Shown: positions 10,683 to 23,391, counted from the stretch's first letter. The stretch: 64,000 bases of DNA from Talpa occidentalis (GCF_014898055.3 NW_023601543.1:16246933-16310932), one strand, 5' to 3'. Notes: generated by a model not told the origin, from the sequence alone. Numbers and translations: made by a program.

Positions 10683-12062
10683 GTGGTTTTTTATTTTAGT
10701 TTTTTTTTAATTTTATGTATTTTTATATCATTTTTTATTTTTGCACAACGTATGCATTTTCATCTTTGTTATATTCCCCATACAATTCCCACTCCTCTTA
10801 TTATTCTCTCTTCTCCTACCCCCCCATAGTGTGTCTCTGGTTTATAGTTGTTTGTTGATTTTGATTTTTACTTTATTATAATTAGTCTTTTTCCTGGTCC
10901 CTTATTTAGGTTTTCTAAATTCCTGCTATGAGTGAGACCATCCAGTATTTCTCTTTTTCTTTCTGGCTTATTTAGCTGAGCATGATCCCTTCCAGCGCCA
11001 TCCATATTGCTGCAAATTGCATGAGTTTATCATTTTTGATTGCTGAGTAATATTCCATTGTGTATATGTACCACATCTTCTTGATCCACTCATCTATTTT
11101 TGGGCATTTGGGTCATTACCATAGCTTAGCTATTGTAAATAGTGCTGCTATAAACATAGGGGTGCAGGTGCCTTTTTGAATTAATGATTCTGTGTCCTCT
11201 GGGTAAATACCTAGGAGTGGAATTACTGGATCATATGGAAGCTTCATCTTTAGCAGGTTGGGGAATCTCCACACAGCTTTCCATAGTGGTTGGACCACTT
11301 TTAACTCCCACCAGCAGTGCAGGAGAGTTCCTTTTTCTCCACATCCTCGCCAACACTTGTTGCTAGTTTTTTTAATATGTGCCATTCTCACTGGTGTAAG
11401 ATGGTATCTCATTCTCTGATTACAGTGATGCTGAACATTTTTTAATATGCCTGCCTGTTGGCCATTTGCATTTCCTCTTTGAAGAAGTTCCTTTTTAGCT
11501 CTTCTGCCCATTTTTTGACTGGATTATATACTTTGCTTTTTTGAGTCTTGTCAGCTCTTAATAGATTTTTGTGATCAGTCTTTTTATCATTAGTGTTGTG
11601 TGCAAAAATTTTCTCCCAGTTGGTGGGGTATCTCTTTGTTTTGGTTACTGTCTCTTTTGCTGTACAGAAGCTCTTTAATTTGATGTAGTCCCAGCTGTTT
11701 ATCTTTTCCTTCGCTATCACTGCTTAGGGTGATGAATCTTAAAAGATGTTGCTGAGGTATATGTCATGTATTTTTTTGCTTATCTTTCCTTCTATATATT
11801 TTATGGTTTCAGGTCTTATGTCTAGTTCTTTAATCCATTTTGAGTTGGTTTTGTGCATGGTGTGAGATAGTAGTCAAGTTTCATTCTTTTGCATGTAGTG
11901 ACCCATTTTTCCCAGCACCATTTATGGAACAAACTTTCTTTGCTCCATTGCATGTTCTTTGTTCCTTTGTCAAAGATTAGTGGACCATAAATCTATGGGT
12001 TTATTTCTGGATTTTCTATTCAGTTCCATTGGTCCGCGTTGTCTGTTCTTGTTCCAATACCA
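10683..12062 (-). mobile_element. young 5'-truncated L1, 3' part of ORF2 and 3' UTR
   Basis: Read on the minus strand, it enters mid ORF2, passes the Cys-rich [17 protein letters not shown] segment (frame 11116-11511) and the [13 protein letters not shown] block, then a 3' UTR and an A/T-rich tail. Several stops and frameshifts are present. The TSD tatttctgcatgttg (15 bp, or 21 bp with one mismatch) is at 10662-10682 and 12063-12083, and the host sequence is the older L1. Its 3' UTR differs from that of the 5.5-kb copy. Confidence 0.92.
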
Positions 12063-12560
12063 TATTTCTGCATGTTGTTTTTTGAATCCTGATATTTTAC
12101 TGAATTTGTTGATCAGTTCTAGCAATTTTTTGGTGGAGTCTTTAGGATTTTCCATATATAAATCATATCATCTGTAAGCAGAAACAATTTTATTTACTTC
12201 TTCCTTTTCTATTTGAATGCAATTTATTTCTTTTTCTTGAGTGATTGCTATGGCTAGAAATTCTAGCACTGTGAGTAGCTATGGTCAGAGTAGGCATCCT
12301 TGTTTTGTTCATGATCTTAGAGGAAAAGTTTTCAGCTTTTCACCACTAAGTGTAAAATGGCTTTGGGTTTTTTCATATATGCTTTTTATTGTGCTGAGGT
12401 ATGTTCCTCCTACACCCAGTTTGCTTAGATTTTATTATGAAAATATGTTGTATTTTGTCTAGTGCTTTTTCTCCATCTACACACGATTTTTCTCTTCCAT
12501 TATATTAATGTGGTGTATCACATTCATTGGTTTACATACATTGAAATGTCCTTGCATAAA
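12063..12560 (-). mobile_element. continuation of the old L1 ORF2
   Basis: After the young L1, the old copy continues with antisense ORF2 text (aatcctgatattttactgaa, then ttgctatggctagaaattct and tgttgtattttgtctagtgc). This is the reverse-transcriptase region, with many breaks. The short bridge 10628-10661 belongs to the same element. Confidence 0.85.
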
Positions 12561-12748
12561 AAAGTCTAAATTTGAGCCCAGACTGTTAATCACCAGGTTA
12601 AATGGCCTACTTTCAGTATTTGTTTTTTTCATTGGCACAGAAAGATCGTACTATTGGCTTCAAGGAAAATAAAATCAAGTCACAAAATAGAATTTTCACT
12701 TAATGACTCCCATTGTGAGAAATGTTATGTATAAAAAGTTCAGACACT
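12561..12748. other. short intergenic spacer between two L1s
   Basis: Nothing recognised. It separates the end of the old minus-strand L1 from the start of a plus-strand L1. Confidence 0.5.
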
Positions 12749-14465
12749 GACTTGCATCAGAGGAGAGAGAAGATGGCAGACAAACAGTGTCCTTGGGTCT
12801 TTGCTTCTTTCAGGGAAACTGAGGACAGGCATATAGAGGGAACAGCCACATCTGGAACAGAGCTGGGACACGAGGACCAGAGTCCCAGCAAGGAGAAAAG
12901 TCAGAAACCGCAAGTAGGAGAGACAGAATAGTAAGGCAGGTACTGTGCCAGTTTACTAGGAAGGACAATCCCCTTTCCCACAGCAAGTCCTCCGAGTGCA
13001 TACATTTCAGTGAGAGCACGGACTGTTCTACAAGGGACGTCCTAGTAGTCAGTCACTGGTTCAGCAATGGGGAGAGCACTTGTCTATCCACCATGCAATC
13101 TTTGGGTTCCCAGGGTTGTCTGTGCTGGCCTTGAGGTGTAGGCATAGGCAACTAGCTAGACTTAGAGTGATCTCTGGCACTTCCTTATTCAGGCATTTCC
13201 TGCTCCTCCAGACAGAGCAGGCCCTCCAGGCATACTGCTCCTGGCCTTATTTGCAGAGGACTCCTGGACTGCTTCAGAAAACAGGTGAAGTACCCCAACA
13301 CTCATACTTATTCAATATCCAGTCCTTTCAGAGTATGTAGACAGAAACTGGGAGTAACCACAATAAACACAGCCTGTGCAGCAAGGCAGTGCTGGGCTTT
13401 CTGTGTCTAAGTTGGGTAGTCCGCTGAGGCACTGACTTGGAACTTTTATGATCTCTGACACTTCCCTGCTCTTGTGCTTCCCTGATATGCTGATAAAGGA
13501 AGGCACTCAGTGAATATTGCTTATAGCTTTCCATTTAGGGGGTTCCTGGTCATATTTCTGGAAGTCAAGGGAGCCACCTACCCCTCCCACCAGCACTAAC
13601 TCCAGGCCAGTTCCTTATATAAACAGGAACAGCTTGTTACCCCAGTAACCACAGACTGTGAACAAAGGGCATCCCGTTTCTTAGGGGCCAATGTGGGGAG
13701 TCCAGACTGGTACCCACTTCCCCTCAGTCTACACTCTCATGTTTCTCCTGAAGCTCCCAACTTGCTACTTCTGGAGAATACAGAGCTGCTGTGGAGAAGA
13801 TCTAAACCAGCAAAATGGTGGGCAAAAAGCACAACACATGGCAACTTGAGAGCTCAAGAGAATAAGACACCCCAAGGAAAAAAACAACTTCCAGATTCAA
13901 ATTATAAAAAAATTGGAAGATATTATCTTCCTATCAAATGGAGAGTTGAAAATTATGATGAAGAAATGGAATAAAATGCAGAAAACCAGTGATTGTCATG
14001 ACAAATACAATTAATGAAAAGAGGATAAAAAATATAGATCTTTAAGAGTTCTCCTATATAAATTAAAGAGAAGAAATCTCACAAAACAACTGTAAAAGAA
14101 ACAGAACCAGAAAACTAAAAACAAAATGTCAATAACAAATCCTCATATATCAAAAAATCACTCTAAATATCAATGGAGTGAAGTTTATAACTCAAAAGGC
14201 ACAGAGTGACAAACTGGATCAGGAAACAAAACCCAACTTTCTGAGACCCATCTGAGCCCCAAAGATAAACACAGGATCAAAGTAAATAGTTGGAGAGCAA
14301 TTCTATAAGCAAATAGGACCCAAAAAAGGCAGGGACAACCATACTTTTATCAGATAAAATAGACTTCCAGCTTAAAAAAAAAATAAGAAGAGAAATAGAT
14401 GGACACTTACAGAATCATTAAGGAATCAATATATCAGGAAGACATAACACTCATCTATATATGCG
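12749..14465 (+). mobile_element. old L1 5' half: 5' UTR, ORF1 relic, start of ORF2
   Basis: It starts with the L1 5'-end type gagagaagatggcagacaaa and has about 1 kb of leader. After a short damaged ORF1 area (13800-14090) the ORF2 endonuclease begins near 14125, with phrases like aaatatcaatggagtgaagt and ggcagggacaaccatacttt. It stops abruptly near atatatgcgcc at about 14465. The frames at 13080-13340 and 13693-13974 are leader or ORF1 debris. ORF1 looks far shorter than the usual 1 kb. Confidence 0.75.
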
Positions 14466-14611
14466 CCACTTATATTTTCTCTATTCTAATATTTACTATT
14501 AAAATGTATTTACTATAATTTCTATAAAATTTAAATTTTTAAGTCACCTTCAATTTATTTGGTATGTATATAAAGAGGAGACTTAAGTTTTTTTCCCAAA
14601 TATATGGTATA

Positions 14612-14880
14612 TTAGTTTCCTATTGCTGCTGTCAGAAATTGCCATAAGCTTAGTGACTTAAAATGCCATCAATGCATTATCTTATAGTTCTGTAGGTCAG
14701 AAGTCTGAAATGGATCTTACAGGTCTAAAATCAAGGTGTTAGTGGCAAGGCTATTTCCTTTCTGAGTGCTCTTTAGAAGAATTACTTTCATTGCCTTGCC
14801 CAGCTTCTACAGACTGCTCAAATTTCTTCACTGATGGTTACATTCTGAAGCACTAAGCAAGACTCTTAAAAGAGGGGTCA
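14612..14880 (-). mobile_element. MaLR/MLT1 LTR fragment
   Basis: The antisense end of an MLT1 LTR is clear: attagtttcctattgctgct, tagtgacttaaaatgccatc, agttctgtaggtcagaagtc and aaaatcaaggtgttagtggc. Its distal part fades out before the solo LTR that follows. Confidence 0.8.
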
Positions 14881-14909
14881 AATAGAGCTTGAACATCGCC
14901 AATGGGAAG

Positions 14910-15454
14910 TGATCAGGGGTAGAAGAAAGGTCACTGTCAGTGAGTTCTCACCCATGCACACAATTGCAAGACCATGCAGGCTCAAGATCCAACAACAACA
15001 GAGTTTATTTAACAAATAAAAGATTGGGAAAAAGAAAGATTTTGACGCCACTCTCAACCGTGATAGCATCCTCAGTGTCTAGAAGTCCCAAACAAAGGCA
15101 ACTCATGGGAGATGAAGATGACACTGCAGCAGTCCACAACAGCTTCCTGAACACTGGGCCTGACGCCAAACCAGACAGTGACAGACTCTACTGTCATTTT
15201 GCTCACGCCTGATTGGTCCATTTTTGAATGCTAGAGCCAGACATAAAAGGGGAAAAAGCCCAGTCCAGTCTGCACACAGGTCAGGGCAGGCGGGTGGGTC
15301 TGTTAGCTACAGGGAGCCATGGCTGCAGTGGCCAGCCTCACTGGGGCTGGGGGAGGGGAAACAGCCACAAGCCTACCTCAGCCCACAAAAATCCGTCTTG
15401 CCCTGCTGCCTCTGGGGCCAAGAGAATCTGGTAACAATTTCATCTTCAAAACCA
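14910..15454 (-). mobile_element. solo LTR of an endogenous retrovirus
   Basis: It is bounded by TG and CA and flanked by a perfect 6-bp repeat gggaag (14904-14909 and 15455-15460). On the minus strand the order is U3 with a CCAAT box (cctgattggtcc at 15208-15219 on the plus strand), then AATAAA (complement at 15004-15009), then about 95 bp of U5-like sequence. At about 545 bp it has normal LTR size. No internal retroviral sequence follows. A 6-bp TSD suits several retroviral classes, so I leave the class open. The frames inside are not genes. Confidence 0.82.
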
Positions 15455-15521
15455 GGGAAGTCAAGTGTTTTTAATATTTCATTACTCTGATATTGAGTGC
15501 TTTTCTTCCTCCCACTTCAAC

Positions 15522-15630
15522 TTTTTTTTTTTTTTTTTGTGGGACCCTCACCAGTGGCGGGGGAATGAACCGGCACTCCAGAGGCTGCGGGCAGCCTCGC
15601 AGCCCAGCACTCAACCGCTGCACCACCAGG
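15522..15630 (-). mobile_element. short SINE: tRNA-like part plus poly-A
   Basis: On the minus strand it reads ggtggtgcagcggttgagtg through a B box (ggttcattccc) to ggtgagggtcccac and then goes straight into 17 A. The usual body (cctctcctgc to the aaat tail) is absent, and the first bases gggcctccc are missing too. I found no clear TSD. Confidence 0.75.
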
Positions 15631-17355
15631 TACCCTTGTAATTACATTAGCCCCACCAGGATAATACAGGATAATCTCCCTATTTTAAAGTCAGTTGATT
15701 TTCAGACTGAATTTGCCTTTGCCATAATAACCTAGAACATACACGTTTCACAGATTAAAATATCGACGTCTTTTCCCCCCAGAAACTCCTGTGACTCACC
15801 CTAATGATACTACCCTCTTTCATTCTCCCACAGTATTTGTTTTAATAGATCTGTGGGAGTCAAAGGGTTTTATGAGTCTTGTTTTTTGTTTGATTGTTTA
15901 AAATTTTATGTCTGTTTGTAAATCTTGTGGTGGAAAGAATTCCATAGAGTATTTTCTATCACCTTTCTACAGAAGGTACAATAATTTCCATTGAGTTAAC
16001 TCATTTAATACAGAGACGTTTATAGTGACCATTATCAGATCTTTAACCTAAGAGCCAATGGATATGCACATTTCTTATATTAACGTCTATTTTTTAGCCA
16101 GAAATAATACAGTGAAGCTCTACAGTGTTCTGGTGATTTATTGCTTTACCATTTTACCTCTGTCTTCTTGAATGATAATCTCAATTTATGAAAAATTTTT
16201 AAAAATTATCTCTAGGATAAACTGTAATTAAAAGTCTATATTTGTCTTGCACCATCTAAATTGCTTTATTTATTATGAATTATGCCTCCTAAAATATAAT
16301 GTACCAAAATTGCCAATATTGTTTTCTCTTCTCTTCACCCCCACACTCCTACTTGTTTTTTGCATTATTTTGTTTGCCTTGTTGTTAAATTTTCTTAATG
16401 GATGCAAGTAGATATAAGGATAGCACAAAATAATTGGCTTCTTCAAAACAATATATTTGCAATAAATAAATGACGACTCAATTTCCTGCTTGACACTGAC
16501 TCAGGGTAGTTAATACAAACCTTTGTCCTTTTTATTGGTTAAATTTGTGTTTCTTTTTTATAGGTTAAATTTGTCTCTTCTTTCTAACAAGTTGCAAGGA
16601 CTTACTTGTCTATTTCATGTGATAAAACATGAAGCGTTCGTTGATATTGCTGTTTTCACTCCTCTTCTTCTAGTTATACAGTTTGTGGAAACTCCTCCTA
16701 GAATTTTTAAAAAAGAGTTTTTTGTTTGTTTTTATGGTATTTGTTTATTTGATTGACTTTATGGTGGGGAATTTTTTTTGTCAGGCAATGTAATTTTAGG
16801 TTTGGTTGGTGTTATGGATTCTCTTTTTTGTTATCATTTCTTTCCTATTAGTGTAAACTTCAGAGGAATTACAAGCTTAAAGGGAAAATAAATGTTTTTG
16901 CTATAGTTATGAATCAGGCTAAACTTAACTTTATGTTACAATCAAGCATGTCATGATAATTTGTTTGTGTATATTATGACCCATATATGTGCTCTGTTTT
17001 CACAAATGTTTTCAAAAGCCCTCTGCTTGTTATAGGCTTATAATTTCAGTGTGGAGACAGTAACATAGATCTACAAATAAAAATGAAAAAACAAACTAGT
17101 CAAATAGAAGACAACAGTCACAAATTCAGGCAGAAAGCCTTAAAAAATTAAAGAAGTGTTAAGCTCAGGTAGTTGGGTGCCAGGAATTCTTGAGTTTTGT
17201 AAAAATTATAGCAATTAAAAAAGTTATGACCATCCAAACAGAATACTGAGCTGTATGGATTACTGGACTAGCCCAGGGAGGCAATTGTTATTATCTTATG
17301 AAGTCTATATATGGTCTATATAGTTTAGGTTCAATGTAAAACAAACTCCAGAAAA
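15631..17355. other. AT-rich intergenic DNA, nothing recognised
   Basis: No gene, RNA or repeat family recognised. The open frame at 16523-16756 (77 codons, F/L/V-rich) has no similarity I know and fits chance in AT-rich DNA. Confidence 0.5.
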
Positions 17356-17629
17356 TGAGCCTCCCCTGGTGGTACAGATGTTGAGCGCTGGGCTGCGAAG
17401 CTTCCCGCAGCCTCTGCAGCACCTTTTCAATCCCCAGTGGAGGGCGAGGGTCCCACATGGCGCGACAGACCTCTCCTGCCATGCCCGCTTCTCCCCTCAG
17501 CATTGTATTTCGTCAGTCTGACTGTTCTGTTCCCTGCTTTGGTGAATTCTCTCACCCTCCCGTGCTTCTGACTGTATCCAGTGCTTGTAAAAATAATTAA
17601 ATAAATCTTAAAAAAAAAAAAAAAAACCT
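17356..17629 (+). mobile_element. tRNA-derived SINE, subfamily A
   Basis: Head gagcctcccctggtggtaca, body blocks cctctcctgcc and cttctgactgtatccagtgc, and a tail of aaat repeats plus poly-A. The TSD aactccagaaaa is at 17344-17355 and 17630-17641. A small deletion lies before the ggtgaattctctc block. Confidence 0.92.
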
Positions 17630-17641
17630 AACTCCAGAAAA

Positions 17642-20109
17642 GCAGGTAACAAACTTCTAACCCTACCAGCTGTGCTTGGAAAATTGAAAGTGGGGCTAAG
17701 AAGCAATGATAGAATATTGATCTTCTAGATGAGTTTAGATTCTTACAAACAAGATTTGAATAGGAACTTAAAAAAATGTTTTTCCTACCTGTGTTTCTTC
17801 CCAACACAGCTTGAAGGGAAAATTCAGAAATATTTTATAAAAATCATCTTAGAAGAAAAACATTAGTAAAGGGTACTTAATTTCGTAGAAAGTAGAGTTG
17901 ACTGCAGTTCATAAATATATAAAATTTAAAAAATAGAAACATAATTGATTGGAGCAGTAGAAATGTAATCAGGATGAACATATCTTAAGACTGAACTCAC
18001 TACAAATACGTAGAGAAATATTGAGATTTGGGTATGACTATTTTATCAGTTCTAATTGAAAACTGTGATAAGTCTTCCTTTATTATTATACACACAACAC
18101 ACAGAGGCTTGTGTGTGTGTTGTCTATATTAACATGTATAAGTATACAGAATATGTGAAAGTGTATTATTTGCACACAAATACACACAAATGTGCAAGTA
18201 TGTATATATACATTTAAAACTAAATAAAATAATGCCTGTATTTTCTAGAAACCAAGAATATTGACTTAACTGGACCTTTAGTTATTTTAATGAAAAACAG
18301 TCAACATGAGCAATCAGTCCCTCCCTTGATGTGACATTTGGGGCTCTTACCAAAGGAATTCAGAAAAGAACTTATTCTCATAGAGGAATATTGCTTGTTT
18401 GATCTTTCAGACATCACATTCTCGATTATACATGTTCCAGCTTACTGATGTAGATCAAGGTATAATATCATTTTATTTCTAAATAAACACATTTTTGCCT
18501 TTCTATTCTCAGAGTTATGGGGACTAAGGCCTTTCAGTCATCATTAATCAATAAATCATTGTTCTAATAATTTTCCTAATAAAATGTTCAGTTTTATAGG
18601 GCTTAAGAAACTGTAACAAACATTTCTGGCTTATGTTGGGCAAAACTTATAACAATTGCCCATTCAGAATCTTGTACCAGCTGCTCTTAAGCCCCTCAGT
18701 AAGCTTTGGAATTCCTGGGACTCCAGGGGTGACTTGAGGACACTAAGTATTTATAGACCCTTTGGATTATTATTTATTTTATTTTTTGTAGTTGTCATAA
18801 AACCTCTCTTCCCAAAACAGAAATAGCCACAAAATACTACTTTATGACCTATATACAGAGTTCTACCCTGCTGCATAAACCTTACAAAAATCAGTGGAAC
18901 TGAACTCAAAGTATTATAAATAATAGCCTATTTATTCAGAATCTAAAGACATAAATCTAAATGTTTGATTATGAGCCACAGAGGTTGATTTATCATTTCT
19001 GAATAATGGAAGGGATTTTATCTATCATTTGTAAGCTACAAAATAATTTTTTATCTTTTTCTGTCTTTTATATTTCTTTTTTACTAACCCAACAGTACAT
19101 ATACTATCATCTTTCAGGTACAAAGATGATGCTTTGTTTAAGATGTGCAAATCAGCACTGTACCTAAAAGTATGCTGGTTTTGATTTTTATTATATGATT
19201 GAGGAAGATGAGAGGTTACTGATATTATTTTGATATTCCCTGAGGGAAAGTTTACTTTGCTCAGAATTCAACATCCATTGTCAGTTTGGTTTTATCAATA
19301 TCAGAAAGCATTATCTGTTGGTTTTGAAGTCATATTTTAGAAGATGGAGTCTATATCCAAAGCAAGCAATTCTATAAAACTACTTGATCACAGTCATGCA
19401 TTATTTCACAACATACAGAATATCCTCATTCCAAAAGGATAAACACAACAGACTAATGTTGTGTTTATTATAGATAATGTTCTTATAACAGATAATGTTA
19501 TCCCTATAGCATTAGCTGTTATAAGAAGTTTTTCTTGTAACAGACAATGTTATAAGAAGTTACACAGATGAATAACTAGAATTTTCATATACATATTTGC
19601 ATTTCTATAATTGTATTATATATTGGAAAAATGTTTTAATATTGAAAGTCATCAAGTAACAATCATTTAGAAATATGCTCATTTATAGACTGTGTAAGAA
19701 ATTGAAATGAAACCTATAATCTTGCATAGGGAAGCTACATACTGTGAATAGAAAATTCAAGTTTAATAAATGCTCATTTTGAAGATAAAATTCATATAGC
19801 ATTCATAGATCAAGTACTCATACTGTCGATAATGCATTTGAGCTTATCTCCTAATTCATTTGTTGTTGATTGAAGTAGATGAATATTACTATTTAGTATG
19901 GATATATTTTTATTCCATAGGGATAAAAATGATTTACCATGTACTCCAAGATTATATGAATGCAACTAGGATATGTGGCTCATCCAGTCCACAACCCTAT
20001 TCCTGATGCAAACACAAAAAATAAAGAACTAATGGACTGGGATCTTGCCCTATGATCATATGCTCTTAGTTTGAGTGAACATCAGTTTTAAAAGTCCTAG
20101 CCAAGATTT
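17642..20109. other. AT-rich intergenic DNA
   Basis: No gene recognised. A short CA/TG-rich area lies at 18090-18215. A local cluster of variants of ataatgtt and ttataacagataatgtta lies at 19450-19565. Otherwise featureless to my eye. Confidence 0.5.
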
Positions 20110-20222
20110 CCATAATACATGCAAATTTACAAAGCACTTTACATCTCACCTTATTTTTGTCCTCACAATAACTTTTTTTGATATATAGTATAAATATTCC
20201 CATTTTGTAGGCAAGGATACTA
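20110..20222 (+). mobile_element. MIR-like fragment
   Basis: The phrases caaagcactttacatctcac, cctcacaataac and attcccattttgtaggcaag follow the 3' half of a MIR. It is diverged. Confidence 0.55.
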
Positions 20223-20610
20223 TTATGGACTAAATATTTATGGCTACCCCTCCAAATTCATATGCTAAACCCTAGATCCCTAAGTGATGATATTTGGAGG
20301 TGGGGCTTTTGAGAGGTAATTAGGTTTAGATGAGGCAACATAGATAGAACCCTCACCATGAAATTAGTATTCTTATAAGAAGAAGAAGGCAAGAAAATCT
20401 ATTTGTGCACAGTCTCTGAAGACAGGTCATGTGAAGATACAAAGAAAAGGTGGCTGTCTGTAAGCCAGGAAGCAAGCTCTCACCAAGACATCAAAGCTGT
20501 GGGTACCTCAATATTGGACTTCCTACCCTCCAGGGCTGTGAGAAATAAATACCTGTTTAAGCCATTCAACCCTTAATATTTTGTTAGACCAGTCCAAGCT
20601 GACTAAGACA
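20223..20610 (+). mobile_element. MaLR/MLT1 LTR, near complete
   Basis: The order tggactaaatatttatggct, atatttggaggtggggcttt, gaggtaattaggtttagatg, gtaagccaggaagcaagctc, tgtgagaaataaatacctgt and ctgactaagaca is that of an MLT1-type LTR, read plus from start to end. It includes its AATAAA. No internal sequence follows. Confidence 0.85.
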
Positions 20611-20989
20611 TATACTGGAGTACAAAATAGAATATTAACATCTTATTAAAGCTGTGTAGTCAATATATAATAGAGCCAAGGCTTAAGCTAAGATGATATG
20701 AATCTAAATTCACACATTAATCACAAATACAAGTAAGGGGCCAGACAGGTAATATGTGTGGAGTAGTCAGTATTAGCTTGAATGTTTTAAAATACAGATA
20801 CATATTTTACAGGCAAAACACAAAAGAATATTCATTTCCCAAAAAACCCATGGGTTTTTGAAATACATGGTTGCATTTTTCTCTCTCTCTTTTGCCTTCA
20901 CTATAAAAATTATATACAGTACAACATGGTCCTGTAAGTAGAAAATCATAAGGACTGAACAAAAATGTTATGAAAAGCAATAAACAATA
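20611..20989. other. AT-rich spacer
   Basis: Nothing recognised between the MLT1 LTR and the old L1. Confidence 0.45.
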
Positions 20990-22920
20990 TTAAAAAGTCA
21001 ACTGTGGTCTGGTATACTTGCAATAAACAATTTAAACTAAAATTAAGAAAACAATTCCATTCAAACCATTATCAAAAAATAAAATACTAAGAAAAAGTTT
21101 TAGCAAAAGCAGTATATAATTATACATTGATAATTATTAAAATTGTGAATGAAATTAAAAAATTAATAAATGGAGAGACATTTCATGTTATAGATCAGAA
21201 GATTCAGTGTTACCAAATGACAATAATCCATATAATGATATAGAGATGAGATTCAACACAATTCTTAAAAAAATACCAAAAGGATTTTTGCTAGAAATTA
21301 GCAAGCTGATACTGAAATTAATATTAAAGGGCAAAGGGCTACGAATAATTAAAACAATCTTGGAAAAGAAGAACAAAGTTGGAGGATCTACATTTCCCCA
21401 TTTACTATGTTGTAATGCTACAGAATTCAAGACAGAGTAATAAAGGTTGAAGGACAGACATATAGATTAATGGAACAGAAGGGAGAATCTGTAAGTAAAC
21501 CCTTGTAATTATGATAGATTATTTTTGACCAAGAAATTAGAGTGAAGAAATAATAGTCCTTCAAATTCATTGTGCTGAGGGGCCTCCCTGGTGGCGCACG
21601 GGGTTAAGACACAGCACTATGAAGCTATCTACAGCCACTGCAAGAGGAGTTTGATCCCCAGCCAGGTGAGTAACCCACATTGCACAGCAGTCCTCTGCTG
21701 ACTCGCCCACTGCTCCCCTCAGCCATGTGTATTAGTCAGTCTGCCTGTTCTGTTCCCCACTCTGTCTCTGGTGAATCCTCTCACCCCCCAACATGTCTGG
21801 CCTGTAACCCAGTTCTTGTATACAAAGATAAATAAATCTTTAAAAAAAGAATTCATTGTGCTTAGACAATTGGATAGCCATGTGCAAACAAATGAAGTTG
21901 GAATTTTTATCAACTCAGAATGAATCAAAGACCTAAGTAAAATCATAAAACTCTTAGAAGAAAACATACGAATAAACCATCATGACCCTGGAAAGGGCAA
22001 TGATTTTTTTTTTTTTAAGTTGACATCTAATACACAATCATATCTGATAATCTATTATCCAGAATAAAACATCAGTTATCCAGAATAAAGAACTTTTAAA
22101 ACTCTAAGTAAAAGGACATATAACCCTATTTAAAATGGACAAAGAATTTGAGCACACATTTCTATGAAGAAGATATACAAATGACCATTTCAGCACAAGA
22201 AAAGATGATCAGCATCATTAGATATTAGGGAAATTCAATCACAGTGAGATACCATCTCACACCTATTAGCACAGTTACAATAAAGGAAAACAAAATAATA
22301 AGTGTAGGAGATTGTGTAGAAAAATCAGAACCTCATATATTGCCATGGGAACATAAAATTATATAACTACTATGGGAAATAGTTTGGTAGAGTTAGCATA
22401 TGATCCAGTATTTCCACACAAGAGAAATGATAAGTTAAAAACTTGCATGCAAATATTCATAGCAGTATTATTTATAATAGCTGGATACTTAAACAACCCT
22501 AATGTCTATCCAGAGATGAAACAAAAAATAGTTATACACACACAATGGACTATTACTTATCCATAGAAAGAAATAAAGTACTGAACTCAGTTTTAAATAT
22601 GAATCAACATCAAAAACATACTAAGTGAAAGAAGACAGATATACAAGGTCACATATTCTATGATTCCATAAATACAAATTGTCTAAAATAAGTAAATCCA
22701 TAGTTATAGGAAATATATTAATGGTTGCCAGAAGATGAGAGGAGGAAATGAAGAATGCCTACTAAAGAATATTAAATTTCATTTTGGATAATGAAAATAT
22801 TCTGGAATTAGTAATATTGCACAACTTTGGGAATATACTAAAAACTGTTTAATTGTACCACTTAGACGGGTGAGTGTGAATTTTATCTCAATGTAGCTGT
22901 TAGAAATAAATGATAAACAT
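20990..22920 (+). mobile_element. old L1 (L1M) ORF2 and 3' end
   Basis: Diverged plus-strand ORF2 text: attcaacacaattcttaaaa, ttggaggatctacatttccc, acagagtgagataccatctc-type phrases (cacagtgagataccatctca) and gatccagtatttccacacaa. A 3' UTR end follows (ctgtttaattgtaccactta). There are many indels and no intact domain. A SINE splits it at 21577-21849. The frames at 21207-21440 and 22372-22566 are ORF2 remnants. Confidence 0.82.
21577..21849 (+). mobile_element. tRNA-derived SINE, subfamily B
   Basis: Head gaggggcctccctggtggcg, then ggttaagacacagcactatg, a B box like gtttgatcccc, body ctctgtctctggtgaatcct and a tail aaataaatctttaaa. The TSD aattcattgtgct is at 21564-21576 and 21850-21862, inside the old L1. 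Confidence 0.92.
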
Positions 22921-23166
22921 ATATAATAATATTGGCAACTGACACTTGTTGACAGGCAGAACAATAATGCTGTGTCTTTATTATTGATCATGTGATTCTT
23001 GAAATATATGGGTGTTTTAATTACATTCAAAAAACATAGGGTGAATCTACTCCAGAACTTTTTTTGAGAGGAGGTGCATCATAAAATCAAATCTTACAAT
23101 ATCAAAATACCAGAAGAGTTTTTTAACATTCCCCAAGAAGCTCTGGATAAAGATTGCATGTTTAAG

Positions 23167-23391
23167 GCTGTAGTTCTCAACCAGGAATGTTCTCCTTCCC
23201 TCATAGGACATTGGGCAATATCTGGAGATATTTTATTTATCAAAATAGGGTAGGGGAAGGTGCTACCAGCACAGGTGTGTGGAGTCCAGGGATGAGGCTA
23301 AACAGCCCACAGCCCACAATGCACAGGATTATCCTCCCTAACAAAGGACTTTCTAGCCCCGAATGTCAGTAGTGGCAAAATTAGAAACCTT
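23167..23391 (+). mobile_element. MER5A-type hAT DNA transposon fossil
   Basis: It starts with tagttctcaacc and ends with ttagaaacctt, imperfect hAT terminal inverted repeats. Internal phrases (ttgggcaatatctggagata, gatgaggctaaacagcccac, aatgcacaggatta) match MER5A. The flanks tgtttaag and gatttaag resemble an 8-bp hAT TSD. It is non-autonomous, so the frame 23187-23372 is not a gene. Confidence 0.85.
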
